The position numbers and the translations under genes were made by a program. From NCBI GenBank assembly GCA_014529385.2, contig CM043945.1, positions 149,407,241 to 149,471,240 on the forward strand: 64,000 nucleotides of DNA, read 5' to 3'. The notes beneath the pieces are model-generated. The model saw nothing but the letters and a program-made list of their open reading frames with translations, did no database searches and had not been told where the DNA came from. Shown here one piece after another: positions 1-13,464 of this stretch. Position 1 is the first letter of the stretch. Each line of letters begins with the position of its first letter. The DNA is from Adiantum capillus-veneris. Lineage: Eukaryota > Streptophyta > Polypodiopsida > Polypodiales > Pteridaceae.

Positions 1-324
1 CCCTTGGATTCTTTGATAATGGTGACTAGCTTTTGTACTAACTTGCTCAATGATTGGCATCTCAACCTACCCACTAGAGTGCACAATCACATCTATGCCA
101 TGGATTTGGTACCTTCCCCACAATTCTTTGACACATGAGGAACAAAGCTCTGCAAGCATTGCATGGATTGCTGGTGTTTCCAAGGAATGAGAGGCTTGAT
201 AAGGCAAATGGATCTCCACCCCACATAGAGCCCACTATGACCATAGGGTTGACCAAAATCAATACAAGGCCAAGACCTAGAGATGCCCTAAAAGGGCTAA
301 AAAAAGAAGAAAAAGGGTAAAGTT

Positions 325-1085
325 ATGCATGATTCCTTTGGGTTAGACACTACCAATCGTTCTAAGGGTCCTAACCATGTTCACACCTCAACAAGAGAGA
401 CGGGGGAAAAATACTTTCAAACCAAATACCCCTACAGATACCTTGGAAGTAGTCCTCATGTGATTTTGTCTAGAGCAGGAAGTTCAAACGAGATCAAGCC
501 ATCCCATCTTCAAAAACTTTACAAGAGATACAAATGTACCACCTATCCACATGACCATGTGGCTCATTTTTTAGAAGAGGTATATGTAGAGAAGGTGATA
601 GACGTGCATATACTACGATCCAAGGATTTGGCATCACATTAGAAGGTAAATCACTAGCTTGATTTAATTGATTTAAGACCTTGTAAGAATCAATCCTTTA
701 TGATTTTGAAGCCATGATCAAGGCCTTCTTAGAGGAGGAAAAAGAAAGAGTCATAAAGCACAACATGCTAAGTAAAATTTTGATATTTTAAAAGGAAGCT
801 TGAAAGGGATGTTTTAGATTGGATGAAGACCTATATTACAAGGTACCTTGCAGTAGAAAATTCTTCCACAAAGAGGTTGTTTTTTAGGTTCCTAAAGGGA
901 AAGACAAAACCCCACACATCCATTTATTTGGAAAATACCACACTACCTTGTTGACAACTATCAAGATGCCTTGCTCTATGTAGATAATTGTGGCTGGGAG
1001 GGGGCAACAAAGAATGTAGACGCAAACTAAGGGACCTTTAGTGCTACCTCCTATCATGTCAATTATGAGGATATGGTTGGCCAAA
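325..1085 (+). pseudogene. Degenerate Ty3/gypsy-like gag remnant
   Basis: An open stretch at 325-642 (105 aa) is followed, after frameshifts and stops, by coding-like words such as GITLEGKSLA and DFEAMIKAFLEE. These match the general pattern of plant Ty3/gypsy capsid proteins (TLEG..A..WF, then F..M...FL.EF). The frame breaks several times before about 1085, so this is a relic and not a gene. No LTR, primer site or protease could be tied to it. Stretches at 1-324 and 1086-2040 look like the same kind of decayed retroelement DNA, but I recognise nothing firm in them. Confidence 0.45.
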
Positions 1086-2039
1086 TGCTTTAAATGATGT
1101 GGTAATCAAATCAAGGTACAATCTATTGTGTAAAGAACCCACCTCCCTACCAACAAGCCTATGTTGTGGAGTTTGTGCAAGTAATTATCCCATGAGGGCC
1201 CACCAAATAGATATGAGTGTTGCTTAAGCTGTTAGTGGATTCTTGTGGTGTACATGTGTAGAAAATGGGAAATCATTATGCACAAAATTTGCTAGGTTAG
1301 AGGAGGTGCATTTAATCATCTAAAGAGAAGAGCTAACATGCCCACTAGACAAGGTAGCAGAGACCCTCCAATACGGGAGCTCCTCATGACTAAACCCAAT
1401 TTTACAAACTCAACCCCCACTTCCAAGGGTAGTGATGGAAAAGGTGACTACTGAGCATAGAAACCTAGTGCCAATAGGTAGCTACTACTATGAGGAAGAG
1501 TAAGGACTAAGTTACTTCCTTATCAATTATGGTGAGCCAAGTAGATACTATCAAGAGTAAGCTATTGATGGCTCCCAACCTTTTTGATGCTTATGAACCA
1601 TCACAAGCTTTTATTCTAGAGGATAATTTCCTATCATGTTACTCGCAAACACATGGCACCCATCTCCCTAAATGCAATCATAATTGCTAATGAGTAATGG
1701 CTCCTCCCCATCTATCCATGCCCTACAATAGCTAAAGGGAACCACACGATCTTGATAGTCCAACAAAACACATAATCATGCAAGGGACTCGTCACATGCT
1801 TTGCATTAAATTTGGATACAAATATGATTGTTCATAGCTAAGGGTTACTATTAAGGGAAAGTTTCCTTTTGAATCCCCAATCTTAAGTCTTTTAATGGTT
1901 CTTGCTCTACATATCACCATACCATTCAAAAATTCCCAAAACCACAAAGTAAGGTGCCCTACATAGCCAAAACAATAGACCTAGACTCCAAGTACTACAA
2001 TTGCCACAGTTATAACAATATCTAGGAAGTGCCATAGGT

Positions 2040-2500
2040 GTTAGCACATAGCAAACGTCGGAGCCTATATATGCCTAGCCTATGATGTAATTTTTCACTT
2101 TTTTATCAATTTGGACATCCATATCCCTAAGCCTTTATAATTCTTTTAATTGGAATTAATTTGTAAACCATTATGTGGCTATGAGCTAATAGAGTGGGGC
2201 TAAATGTTTCCAGGTTGTGTCAATGGAGTCCTAGACTGCAAAAGAGTTAGAAAGTTTCCCATTTTTGAGCCTAGAACATTTGGTTAAGGTATAAAAGTCA
2301 TTTTTTGTAAAACCTAGAGAGAGATTTTGGATAGTAAGCGTTATGATAGATTCTCAAAGCATTGTGTACTCTCTTGTTTTTCTTCTCTTGTTTTTCTTCT
2401 CAAGCTCGTAACTCTCTTGTGAAGTGTCCAATTGAACTGTCGTCTGCTTCATTGCATTCACGGGTGAAATCTCTTTGCGACATTGTGCTTTTCTTGCGGT
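2040..2500 (+). promoter_or_regulatory. Putative promoter or LTR U3-R with TATA box
   Basis: A clean TATA box (TATAAAA at 2290-2296) sits in AT-rich DNA. It is followed about 80 bp later by a pyrimidine-rich stretch with a short direct repeat of cttgtttttcttct (about 2373-2400). This arrangement is typical of a plant Pol II promoter and 5' leader, and in this context probably of an LTR. No second LTR copy or terminal TG..CA pair was found. From 2500 to 3380 I see no gene. Confidence 0.3.
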
Positions 2501-3379
2501 AAAACTATGTTTTTGTTGTTGCTCACCTACTCCTTAGTTTGCTCGTAACTCAAGGTTTACTTAACAAAAGTGCATTTTATGCATTGGAGGGGTGTAGAGA
2601 CATCATTGCTAAGCTCTAGGGTGCATTAGGGGCTGAAAATGGTTAGGTCAAATATGCCCTGTAGATATTACATGCAATTTTGGCAAGTGGTCAAAAGGGG
2701 GATTTGAGGGCATGTGCATGTGTTTATAGATATTTCTTACCCATCCTATAAGTTTTGTCTTATTTGGACTTTGTTTGCTTAGAGAATCGATGAGATTTGC
2801 TTGAGGTGTCATAGTTAGCATTTGCTGCTAACACGCAGTTGAGTGTAGATTTGAGTAGATAGGGATTGAGTGTGTTTTTCAAGAGATTGACAACGTCTCA
2901 TAGCCTCCATGCACTAGTCAAGTCGATTCCATCCCATGGTATGACATTTATGTTCATGGTTCTCACTGTCACTACAAAGATAGTGAGCTTGGCATTCAGG
3001 AAGCCCCATATTTTGTTCAGGGACGAGCTAACCTAAACTAGGAAAAATCCTAGTGCTCAGTATATTTTTCCAAAAAGTCCTCTAGGTTTGCCTAGAGTAC
3101 CAAACAAAAATTTAAAACTACACGATTGAGGTTTGCCTACTTCAACTGTGTAGGGGTGTCTTGGGAGTAGTCATACTTACTGAGGACCTTTTCACCCTCT
3201 GAATTGACATCACTTAAGTTTCTTGCAAAAATTTTAGAGTTTTTAGGTACGGGATTCATAAGGTGAGTACAAAGCTTCAAAATAGCATTTATGGTTATCG
3301 TTGATCTTGGAAAGGCTATAGCAACCTACGGGTAAGTCAAAAAATCAACTTTAAGAAAATTTTAAAAATCTGGCCAAAA

Positions 3380-4350
3380 ATCAGCTTATTATTTTCCTAG
3401 TGATAAATGCATGCAAAATTGAGTTTCATTGGCTAAAAGTGTTTGCATATACTTGTATAAGATTTGAATGCCATCAAACTCCCAAAAAAGTGCAGATTAT
3501 GTCATGTAGATAATAAGTGCTTTTTTCCTCAGGCCTAAAACTGAACTTTTTTCACATGGATATCTTGTTTGAGTGATTCTAATTACATTTAGGGGCAAAA
3601 TTGGGCCAAAACAACTTTCACTCTAAACAGACATACAACTAGGGATAAGAACACTTATTGATACTGAACAAGACCAAAGTTCTTGATAGGTCTTCAAACA
3701 CCTTGTTACAAATGTGAGATGTTGAAAAGTGGAAAAAAGTTGCAAAAATCACCACCTAGATAATAAGCACGCTTAATATTTGGGAGGTCAAAAAAGTAAA
3801 ATTTTGACCATTTCTCAACTCCACAAGTATAAGCATAGTGTAAGGAGGCTCTGATTCAAGTTTGGTAGCATTTGGACTCAGAAATCAATGAAACCAAGCT
3901 GCGTACACTAAATTTGGCTTAGAAACTTCAAAATTGAACCAAAATTCATGAAACTTGATTTGTGGCTTGATTAGAGTGTGAAAATCTAGTACAATCCAGA
4001 AAAGTTAAAATTTTTTATTATTTTGACCTTGGAGATAATAATCGCGCTTAATATCTCCTACCCTAAAAATTGAACTTTTATATTTTTTTTAAAATGGATT
4101 GGGTCTAGGCTAGCAATAGAGTAATTAGAAGAAGTTTCAAGAAATTTCGGACACATTTGACTTGTATGACCATCGGATTTGCAATTGAAGCTTCTAGATA
4201 CAAAAACTCTTGGGGAATTAGACCAAATTGACCAAAAATGAAAATAACCATATTTAGGACTTATTAGAGACATACTTGACAAGTGTGTGGACTAGCAAAA
4301 GTAAAAACTTATCATTTTTGGCCCAGTAGATAATAAAGCGTGCTTATTAC
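3380..4350 (+). repeat. Diverged repeat field with recurring near-palindrome
   Basis: A motif close to AGATAATAAGCGCGCTTAAT recurs at about 3507, 3756, 4031 and 4326, spaced roughly 250, 275 and 294 bp apart, with a weaker copy near 3383. Flanking words such as 'aaattgaactttt' and 'ttttgacc' also recur, so this may be a decayed tandem array with units of about 270 bp. The core is near-palindromic around GCGC. There are no coding frames of note. From 4350 to 4660 nothing else is recognised. Confidence 0.4.
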
Positions 4351-4666
4351 CTCTTGCTAGCCAAAGGGTTCTATTTTGACCTTTTTTTTATGCACAGGGC
4401 TGATAGACACCATATACAATTGGTCTAGCAAGTTTGAAGTCATTTGGATATTGTTTGCTATTTGAAATTGAGTATGTCAATTTTGAAGATTGCAGATTGA
4501 CCTTGTGGCTATTTTGGCAGGATTGAAGGAAAAATTGCATCAAGAGTTCTTGTATATTCTTGATTATCAATAGACTAACTTATATACTCTTGATTGTATG
4601 TGAATGATTGGGATCTAGCTTGGGAAACTGCTAGATTGGATTTACGACTACAAGAATGGGTTTGTA

Positions 4667-7050
4667 TTGATATTGAAGTCCAGGTTTTCATTTTCATTGA
4701 GTATAGTTCAAATCTTTATGTACCTAAGTTTGAGTTGTATTGTTGTCACGAATCAGGGGTATCAAAGAGAAATTGAGAGTAGAGTATCTATAGAGGAGAG
4801 CATAAATCAAGGGAAGCCTTTAGAGACTATAGTAGAAGGAGTACCTGACACTTACTCTGACTCAGGTTCCAAGATGTCTTCCCTCTTGACTCAATCGAGG
4901 ATTGGAACCTCTCTTAGACTGAAATACATTTTGTATTTCTACAAGACTAACAAGCATGGGGCCCATAATTATTTGGATCCTAATGAAGAGTATGTGGTGA
5001 AGATCAATGATTGCACAGTTGAATTGTAAGAGGAGGTTAGAGCTAACAAACAAGATACCTTCTATATGGACCAAAACAAATTGCAATACCTCAAAATATA
5101 GAACCCTAACACTGTGGACAAATGGGGATTAGAAGCTGATACTTTGACTTTGGACATGACCACTAAGGAGGGACCACCAATGTTATAATTAGAACGGTAT
5201 GATCAAATATATGCTAAATCTCTACGCATACCTACCGATAATCCATGATTCAGAGTTTATTGTTGGGAGGACAATAATGTTATGGATCTAATGTGAACAA
5301 CTCATTCTAAATCGGTGTAGTTGACACCCTTGAAAATAATATACATCTTCAAGATAAGGAAGAAGGGCCCAGCAGCCCTTCATGTCCATCTCTCATAACA
5401 ATAAATTTGTTATGATGACTCGAAAGGAGGTTTAACAAACAAAGTACCAGGGATACTCAATCCGAGAAATTGTCATGGGCATGAGACCTGAAACAAAACA
5501 AAATTTGGGACCAAATGAAAGAGCCTTTGGCAGTATGGCCAATCAACAGGGAAGCACGAATCAAGGTAGCCACCTCAATTATAGAATGGAGGAGAGATGC
5601 AACAACCATACACCTACCTAGAAATTGGTTTGAAGGCTTAGTGGGAGAAACATCAGTCAAGAAAGCGGGTGCAGAACACAACCATAGGGTCAAACCAACT
5701 GATTTTCAAAAATGAATCAAGAACTTAGTTTGAGGGATTTGGAATGACTTAATGCCTTAACTTGGTTCTTGGCAATACCTCCTAGATCTATTACTAATCT
5801 ATTGACATTGGCTATGATATTTTTATTTGCTTGTTAAAAATTGGGAATCAAATACAGCATTATGGCACAATTCTACAGTTTTAACAAAAATAGGGAGAAA
5901 TTATGAGAGACTATGTGAGTTGAATGAGGCAATATATCGACACATATCCACCGGAATTGGAAATTCCAACTGATGAAAGACTTGTCTCATAATTCTTACA
6001 AAAATTACTTAACAAGGAGTTGCATGTCGTTTTATATAGCAAGAAACATACAATTTTGGAAGTGTGCAGCCTGAATGCAATAGATTTGGGGGATAATTGT
6101 GAAATCTTCAATGAAGAAAGAATTGTTAAGGACACTCAGAGTGAGTGTACCTCATCAATTGTACCAGCACAGGTAGGGCCAACTATGGCAGCTCCTGCAA
6201 ATGCTATTGAAGACATGCTTAAGCTCATGAATGATATTATGACTAACATGCAAAGGATTTCAATGCAAGGTCTTGGACAGGGTCCACTATAAGGGAAATA
6301 TATGGGACAACCCAGAACATCAAAGTGGTGTGCCATTGAAGTAAAATGGACAAATCATGAAACAAATGAGTGCTATTGCAAACCTAAGTATGATGAGAAT
6401 GTCCAATATGTGCCAATGAGACAACAGGGATATCCAATGTATAGGTATCAGTGTAACATGGGCTGATACAAAAATCGCATATGGCTATGGAGAGACTACA
6501 ATTGGCCTTACATCAGCAACCACCTCTACCAGGCAATAATGTTGTGCCAGTTAAGTACATGCTTCTTAAAGGAAGCAGGTTCTAGTACCAATTACACCAT
6601 ATAATGAATCAAGTTCATCAACCTTGGGAGTAGAGGACGAGTGGTACCGTTAGTCAACTCCTACCATGGTAGAACAAGTTTATTACGCACCTCTAGAGGT
6701 ACACCAATTTACTTTATTGCAAACCAAGAAGCCAGACCACCCATGGTGAAACCAATGCCTAAGCCAAGAACGCGGAATTTCCAAAATTGTGGTTCCGAGG
6801 ACCATTGGAAAAATGATTTTCCAGAGCCAGATAAGAATGCTAGACCAATTGAGGCGTATTGCATCCAATGCGGTCAAAAAGATGGACACTTTCCTAATGA
6901 CTATCCTAGAAATCTGGCTAACAAAGGAAAAACTCATGCCAAGTAGCTCCTCTAATGGTGAACCTACTATCCTAATGGTGGAGACTTTCCTGATGACTAT
7001 CCTAGAAACCCGTCTAACAAAGGGAAAACAACCATAAATATAGTACAAGT
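4667..7050 (+). pseudogene. gag of the plus-strand gypsy element (broken)
   Basis: Coding-like protein runs through 4667-5029 (120 aa open) and on through stops to about 5716. It then continues through 6020-6292 to an open stretch at 6641-6946. The last stretch has two decayed CCHC zinc knuckles: an NCGSEDHWKNDFPEP segment lacking expected Cys residues, and CIQCGQKDGHFPNDYP, where the final Cys is Tyr. The nucleic-acid-binding end of gag is therefore present but probably non-functional. A local repeat of the 'FP.DYPRN.(A/S)NKGK' segment (about 6890-6920 and 6980-7025) suggests a further small duplication. Confidence 0.55.
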
Positions 7051-7177
7051 CATGCCAATAGATCCTCTAACAGTGAACCTATTATCTCAATTCGAGGAGT
7101 TACCAAGGCACAAGCCAAGAAAAACAGGCAAAATAGTGCAAGCGGGTCATATACACCGAGCAAGCTTTCTAGAGACT

Positions 7178-7303
<126 letters not shown>

Positions 7304-7638
7304 AGGGAGATGGTGATGTTACAACCTTAGAAAAAAAAAACAACGAAGAGAAGTTGAAGAGAAGGTGCAAAAAAGGGTTGAAGAAATAACTCAGTCGATG
7401 TCATCAAAATTTCAGGAATCAAAAGTAGATAAAATATACAAACCAATCAATGCAGCCTTGGAAGCCCTCTAAACAGGACTAAAAGCAGATTGAACACTGG
7501 AAATGAAATAGAAAAATTAACCAATACCTGACATGGAAGCCACAAAGCTTGAAGCTTATAAGCAGTCAATGTTGGAAACACAAAAGCCAAAACTAGAAAT
7601 CATAGGAAAACCAACCCAAAAAAACCAAACTAGAACCT

Positions 7639-7974
7639 TTGGAAAAGATAGACGCTAAGGAACCAAAAGAATCCTTACTAAAGATGAACAAATCTGAATT
7701 AATAGTTCGAGACAGTGAGGAAGTGCTAGATGGAATTCCCTTAATTGAGGGAGATTGGCCAAATCATGTGTGGGAACGAGTAAGGGAAATGAACGATGGA
7801 AGCCTAACACTGAAATTGGCTCCAATCAAAGAAGTTTTGCTAGAGCAACCACCCATGGAGCTGGAGGGACAATCTTTGTATGGAGGCTGGGAATCAGAGC
7901 AATCAAGCATGTCCAAGGCTCGCACACTCCAAAAATTACCTTCATACTTGGGAGAAATTGATGAAAAATCTTAG
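7639..7974 (+). pseudogene. gag-protease linker fragment of gypsy element
   Basis: This 111-aa open frame is rich in Glu, Lys and Leu and has no domain I recognise. It lies between the zinc-knuckle part of gag and the protease of the plus-strand gypsy element, so it is most simply the C-terminal gag or spacer region. The reading frame stops before the next conserved block. The upstream stretch 7330-7640 is coding-like but interrupted. Confidence 0.4.
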
Positions 7975-8110
7975 GTTTGTAAAACCACAAAGTTGAATAG
8001 ACCAAAGCAAACTTTGGATGTGAAGAATTTGTTGTCAATTATGTCGGCTCACATTCAATGTATGATCGATAAGACCACATCTATGGAGGGATCTATAAGG
8101 TACCATGGAA

Positions 8111-8242
8111 AAAATGGTCATAATGGGATTAACTAAAGAAAACCTTGAAGAGTTGTGTAAGCAAGAATCGTGTGCAAAAATGGTCATAATGGGATTAACT
8201 AAAGAAAACCTTGAAGAGTTGTGTAAGCAAGAATCGCGTGCA
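8111..8242 (+). repeat. Tandem 66-bp in-frame duplication
   Basis: Two nearly identical 66-bp units (8111-8176 and 8177-8242) encode the same 22 residues twice, beginning MVIMGLTKENLEELCKQ. The unit is a multiple of three, so the duplication keeps the frame. It lies just ahead of the protease block of the gypsy element. Confidence 0.9.
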
Positions 8243-8305
8243 AAATATGTCCAATACGTGTCAATGAGAAAATCGAAGATTATTGTGAAGGAAACAAGAA
8301 AAACA

Positions 8306-8640
8306 TGACCCTTGTAGTGCAATACAAGGATGTAACCACCATGGTTGTTCTAGACAGTGAGACGGGTATTTCCATCACAATGAAAATAGTTTGGGAAGCC
8401 TAGGGAAAGCTAGCGACTAGACAAACACAAATAAAATTGCAACTGGCAGATGGGCACATTGAGAAATGCGTGGGATTACTAGAAAATGTGATAGTCAGCT
8501 CTTGTGGAATTGACTACCAGCACACTTTTGCCATTGTAGATTTTGGGGAAAATTTGAACTATGAAATTAGTTTAGGATATGACTTTTCATGCGGCAAATA
8601 CAGTTGATCCAAGACTAGAAAAATGACTATCTTTACTTGA
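8306..8640 (+). pseudogene. Retroviral-type aspartic protease remnant (gypsy)
   Basis: The reading MTLVVQYKDVTTMVVLDSETGISI carries the family pattern of a hydrophobic strand followed by D-[ST]-G, but the active-site triplet reads D-S-E. A later YEISLGYDF matches the second conserved strand, normally ILG.D/PF. The order after gag and before RT supports gypsy protease. The altered active site, in-frame stops and the nearby nested insertion make it inactive. The DNA after it (8640-9143) includes a C/A low-complexity patch at 8917-8963 and nothing else recognisable. Confidence 0.5.
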
Positions 8641-9148
8641 AACAAGTTGGATTAATTACAAGAGTAAACCTGAAAGACCATTTAGATAAATATGTTCTTC
8701 TAAGGACACCAATCCAAGAGTTGAATTCAGAGAGCTCAGCTGAAATTAAATTGCCATCATGGTTGAACAAGCATTAGGAAGAGGATGGGGTCTAGGAGGG
8801 CCTCTTTATGTGACATGAGATTATGGAGGTGATTAACATTTTGACTAATAGGTGCAGGCCATGTGTGTAAGAATGGTGGGTGTGTAAGAGATATGTAAGA
8901 GTGTTCAAAGGATGAACCCCCCCCCCCCCCCCACCCACCCACCCCCCACCACCAAAAAAAAAAGAGGTGGACAACTTTATGATTTTTGGCCTTCCATGAC
9001 TCCTACATACAGTCTCCAATTTGAGTGGAGATTATAGATTTGTAATCTACATGCCAAGATCTTTCCATAGATATGTTACATGATATGGTTTTGCCTACTA
9101 GATTTTAAATTTCATTTTGGGAAGAAAATTTGAATTCAGATAAACTAG

Positions 9149-9834
<686 letters not shown>

Positions 9835-9835
9835 T

Positions 9836-9847
9836 GCCCCCCTTCCT
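9836..9847 (-). other. Polypurine tract
   Basis: Minus-strand aggaaggggggc lies one base from the 3' LTR, the expected site of plus-strand DNA priming. The same purine tract precedes the related LTR at 54974, supporting the assignment. Confidence 0.8.
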
Positions 9848-11478
9848 GATGTAGATTCCATCCTCGGAAGCTATTGAGTTGAAGCTCGTTCGTCGAGGTG
9901 GAAGAGCATTTGAGATGAATGTCCTTAGCCTTCTTCAGTCACTGCAAAATCAAACAGCATTGGCACAGTAATTGCATTCTCATAAACAATTAAAAAGCAT
10001 ATGCAGTTGTAGGCAGACAATTTGATTGGTCAAAATTTTAAACCATTTGTCAGCAATAAACATTAAATTGCAATATAATCAAACGCATAAACAGTTGTAA
10101 AGATAAAAAATTAAACAATTCTAGGGTCGCTAATTTAACAATCGAAAGGCACTAAAGATTGACTATTAATACCATGGGCAAGCTTCTCAATTTTCTCTGG
10201 TCAATTAAGTTGTTTGATCGCGAGAGCCAAGTATTTCATGTCCAAGGGCTAACTAGAGGCTATACCTAGAAGACCTTGTAGTTAAGCTACGATCAAAGGA
10301 ATTTTCTCATGAAATAATCGCCTGTCTGATTACCTTTTCTTTGACCCCCCAAAGTCTTTTCACAGTGATTCAATTTTGATGGGTGTGTTTATTTTGTATG
10401 CCTTGGGATTTTTGCTTTTCAAGGAAAATCGCCCACATTGGGAACCTCTAGGGCTCTAGTACCATAGGCGATACATGTGAGTGGAGTACCAAATGAAGCT
10501 GAGGTTTCTCTTCCAGCTTAAGATTTTACATTGTGGCACTTTGATTTTTTGTTTGTTCATTTTCAGCATTTTAATTTTGTAAGTTTGGGGGGTCATATAA
10601 CATTTTTACCCTCCCCAGGCTCATCACACTAGTAAACTCGCTTTATAATACTTAAGCTAAAGGTCAATAGGGACTAAGCCCACTAGAAAGCCCTAGTACA
10701 TTTCACACAATGCTGCCTAAATCGGATTAATAACCTAAGTAACCATTGATAATTAGGAAGGCATTCCCCATGGTATTAAGAGAAGATCTCTAACACCTAA
10801 CTTGGTCAAACTTGCTTAGTCGAACTGCTTGATTTTTAAACCTAGACAAGTGATTATGACAAAAAATTACATTGAATTTAATGTTTGATACTTTGCAAAT
10901 GTGCTGGATATTATGCTATCAATCACAATTAAAGCAGACAAACATGGATGCAAAAAGATAAGGGGCAATGCTAATGGACAAGAAACACATGTTTGCATTG
11001 ATAATTGCACTTGATTTGAAGAGTGAGTCGAGATAAAGATTCCATGAAGGTCCAAATCCTAACAACAGCAACACGTTCCTGTACACACGAGGAAACACAA
11101 AGAATACCTCTAGGAGGCACATCAGTGGGAAGAAAGAACTTTGCTAATCACTAAAGTCTAAAACAGAAACACTCCTATCGTACTAATCCTACCTACCCTC
11201 CATCACTTGAGTGATGAGGATCAAAGGTGTTTTATGACATACGTTTCTCTTTCAATGTACCGGATGTGAATGTGTAGGTCTGGGTCAATGTTTTGACTTT
11301 TATTGTGCATACTCGTTTGCTAATTGCTCTTGCTCTTTATTATTTTTGTTTTTTATGAGTATAAGGCTTTATATATACATTCCCTAAGATTGGAAGATTA
11401 AGAGGTCAGGGAGGAAGGTTGAGAGGGAAGCAAGTGAATGATGGATGTCAGCAAACATTCCCCCCTTCCTTGGGTAGA
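9848..11478 (-). other. Long non-coding 3' region of the gag-protease element
   Basis: No convincing reading frame lies between the end of the coding region and the polypurine tract. Blocks of it match the plus-strand region 52730-54960, for example the segment near 11330-11490 against about 52740-52840, and 10740-10800 against about 53850-53910. It is therefore a shared feature of the family. The plus-strand relative carries an extra open frame (52968-53429) that I do not see here. Confidence 0.6.
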
Positions 11479-12093
11479 TCATACCTTTTGGAATGATGTC
11501 GTCACCCTTTGAAACCAATTCCAGTTGTTGGTAATAGATGAGGATTTTTGCCAGTATTTTTCTATTACCTTAGGTGCCTCGTCGAGTTGCAAGGGTGGTA
11601 AGGTACTCTCCCAGGATCGAACTTGAAGTGGTTCATCAGGTGATTCTTGAACACTGGGAGGTGTGGATTTCTTTGTAGCTTTATGGAGGTCCACTATTGT
11701 AGGTGGAGGTTGTGGAGAAGCTTTTACCTCTATGGATGCATTACATGAGGAGCTAGAAGCTTTATGGGACTCCCCCCTTCCTGAGCTAGGTGGAACAAAT
11801 TGTTCTTTCTTTGGTACCCAAACTAGCTCTGGAGTGGGTGTGTAGCATTGTGTGATTTTTTTCTTTCCACGATCATCAATTTGTTTTGCAGCTACAAGAT
11901 TGGGCTCACAAGGGTCAGGTGACAGGTAAGAACACAATCTACGTTTTGGCACCCAGATTTGATCATTCTTTGATAGTAGCCTTGGGCTTGGGCCCTTGGG
12001 CTTCCAATAGTCGTTTAGGAATCCACTGCCACGTTTTCTTACTTTTCTTAGAGCGAGTGGGACGTTTCTTACAACGCTTCTGTTTTTTAGCAC
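11479..12093 (-). pseudogene. WVPK-repeat C-terminal region of the element polyprotein
   Basis: This 204-aa open frame overlaps the end of the protease frame in another register, so a frameshift near 12000 separates them. It contains IWVPKRRL and VWVPKKEQF. The preceding frame contains KWVPKSS and WIPKRLLEA, giving four spaced W-[VI]-P-K motifs in a Lys- and Ser-rich, probably disordered region. The tail ends near WESTLP, which is also found in the relative at 52227-52580. I know no function for it in this lineage. A role in nucleic acid or capsid binding is possible but unsupported. Confidence 0.6.
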
Positions 12094-13306
12094 TAGCTAT
12101 GGTCGCTAAAGAAGATTTAGGGACCCACTTGTATGTTTTCTTTGTTATATTAGGATGAGTCTTGTCAGAAGCTATATGCATTGCTTGTAGCATATTTAAG
12201 GGTACGGGCATTTCATCCCCCCCAGGTGTTACCCAGGTCATCCCCCTACTTCCCCAAGTATCTATGGTTGCTGCTAGGTGGACCCAATCCACATTGTCCG
12301 ACTCGGTCATCCCAGGTAGTACATCCATATAAGGAGACTCTTCAATTATAAACCTGTTTCCTAGAGGATGTGCTCGACCAATCACAAGATCCACTCGAAT
12401 GACAGAATCTTGGAACTGCAAGTAGACATGGTTTTTAGACCAGTCATGCACCATTTTTGCTTCCCTCATGAAAGGACGTCCTAAGATCATCTCCGATGCC
12501 ATAGTGTGTTTGGAGAAATCCATAACAATGAAGGTAATCCTTTTTTTATGTTCAAAGACCTTGATCTTGAGATCTTCTAGCATCCCAATAGGTTTAACGA
12601 TTGACCCATTGGCCATCTTCACTACAATGGTTGTGGTCGCAAGGTGGGGTCTTCCCATAGTTTCCCAACAATTTTTAGTCACGATGCTAACCCCAGCGCC
12701 ACCATCAAGGATTCCCTTCACAGTTAATCCCTTAGTAGTGATTGGGATGGTCGCATTGGATTCATCACCCTCAAAGTATTGTCCCAACTTGTTAACAGGT
12801 ATTTCTATAACAAGGTTCTCATCTAGGTTGGGTTGTGGATCTAAGTGCTCCTCCTCTATTGGCATCTCCCTAGCTCCATCCATCTGTGCAAATTGTGGTA
12901 GCCCAAACTTTAGTTCTCCACCACTGAGGAAGGCTCAAAGAGTTGAGACTAGCTCAGGGTCTTTATATAGTTTGGACATGATGGTGGTTCTAACTTCTGA
13001 AGACATGAAATCCATCAATTTGGCAATGTTTAACGGCACCTTTTGGGCTTCAGTCCCTTGACGTGGGGAAGATGGGATCTCCATTTCTTCGATAGGATCA
13101 AGTAGTCCCTCTGTAAACATTCTTTCCATCAAGAAGTGAATACGCCCACTTTCCCATGACTTTAAGTCACTTTCTTCTTGGATGACACTAGGTATGGCTA
13201 AGGGTCTATGGACTTGGTGAGGTTGTTGTTGCGTAGGGAACACAGTGTCTGTAATCTGGATCTTCCTAGGTGCTAGTTCTAGATCCCTTTGGGTATCTTC
13301 TACCAA
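11963..13306 (-). pseudogene. Aspartic protease region of the gag-protease element
   Basis: The open frame 12883-11963 (306 aa) contains a pepsin/retropepsin pattern. The hydrophobic VKGILDGGAGVSIVT has D-G-G where family members usually have D-[ST]-G, and MASEMILGRPFM matches the second conserved strand (ILG.PF). The upstream frame 13306-12935 (123 aa) is probably a spacer joined by a frameshift or stop. The domain follows gag zinc knuckles, as in gypsy elements. The C-terminal 60 residues are basic and carry two W-[VI]-P-K motifs. The G in the active-site triplet may abolish activity, though D-G-G-A variants recur in plant elements. Confidence 0.75.
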
Positions 13307-13464
13307 ACTCCTTAATTGCTTGACTCGCTCAATCTTCTCTGTAGGGTTTGGGTAAGTTCCTATCTTCTTTTTGGATCCTGGCCATTGTGACTCATGAAGA
13401 TCTTCCTTGTTGGTTTCTATCTTAAAGGTTGTTTTGGTCCCATGGTTTCACCTGAATCAGAATC

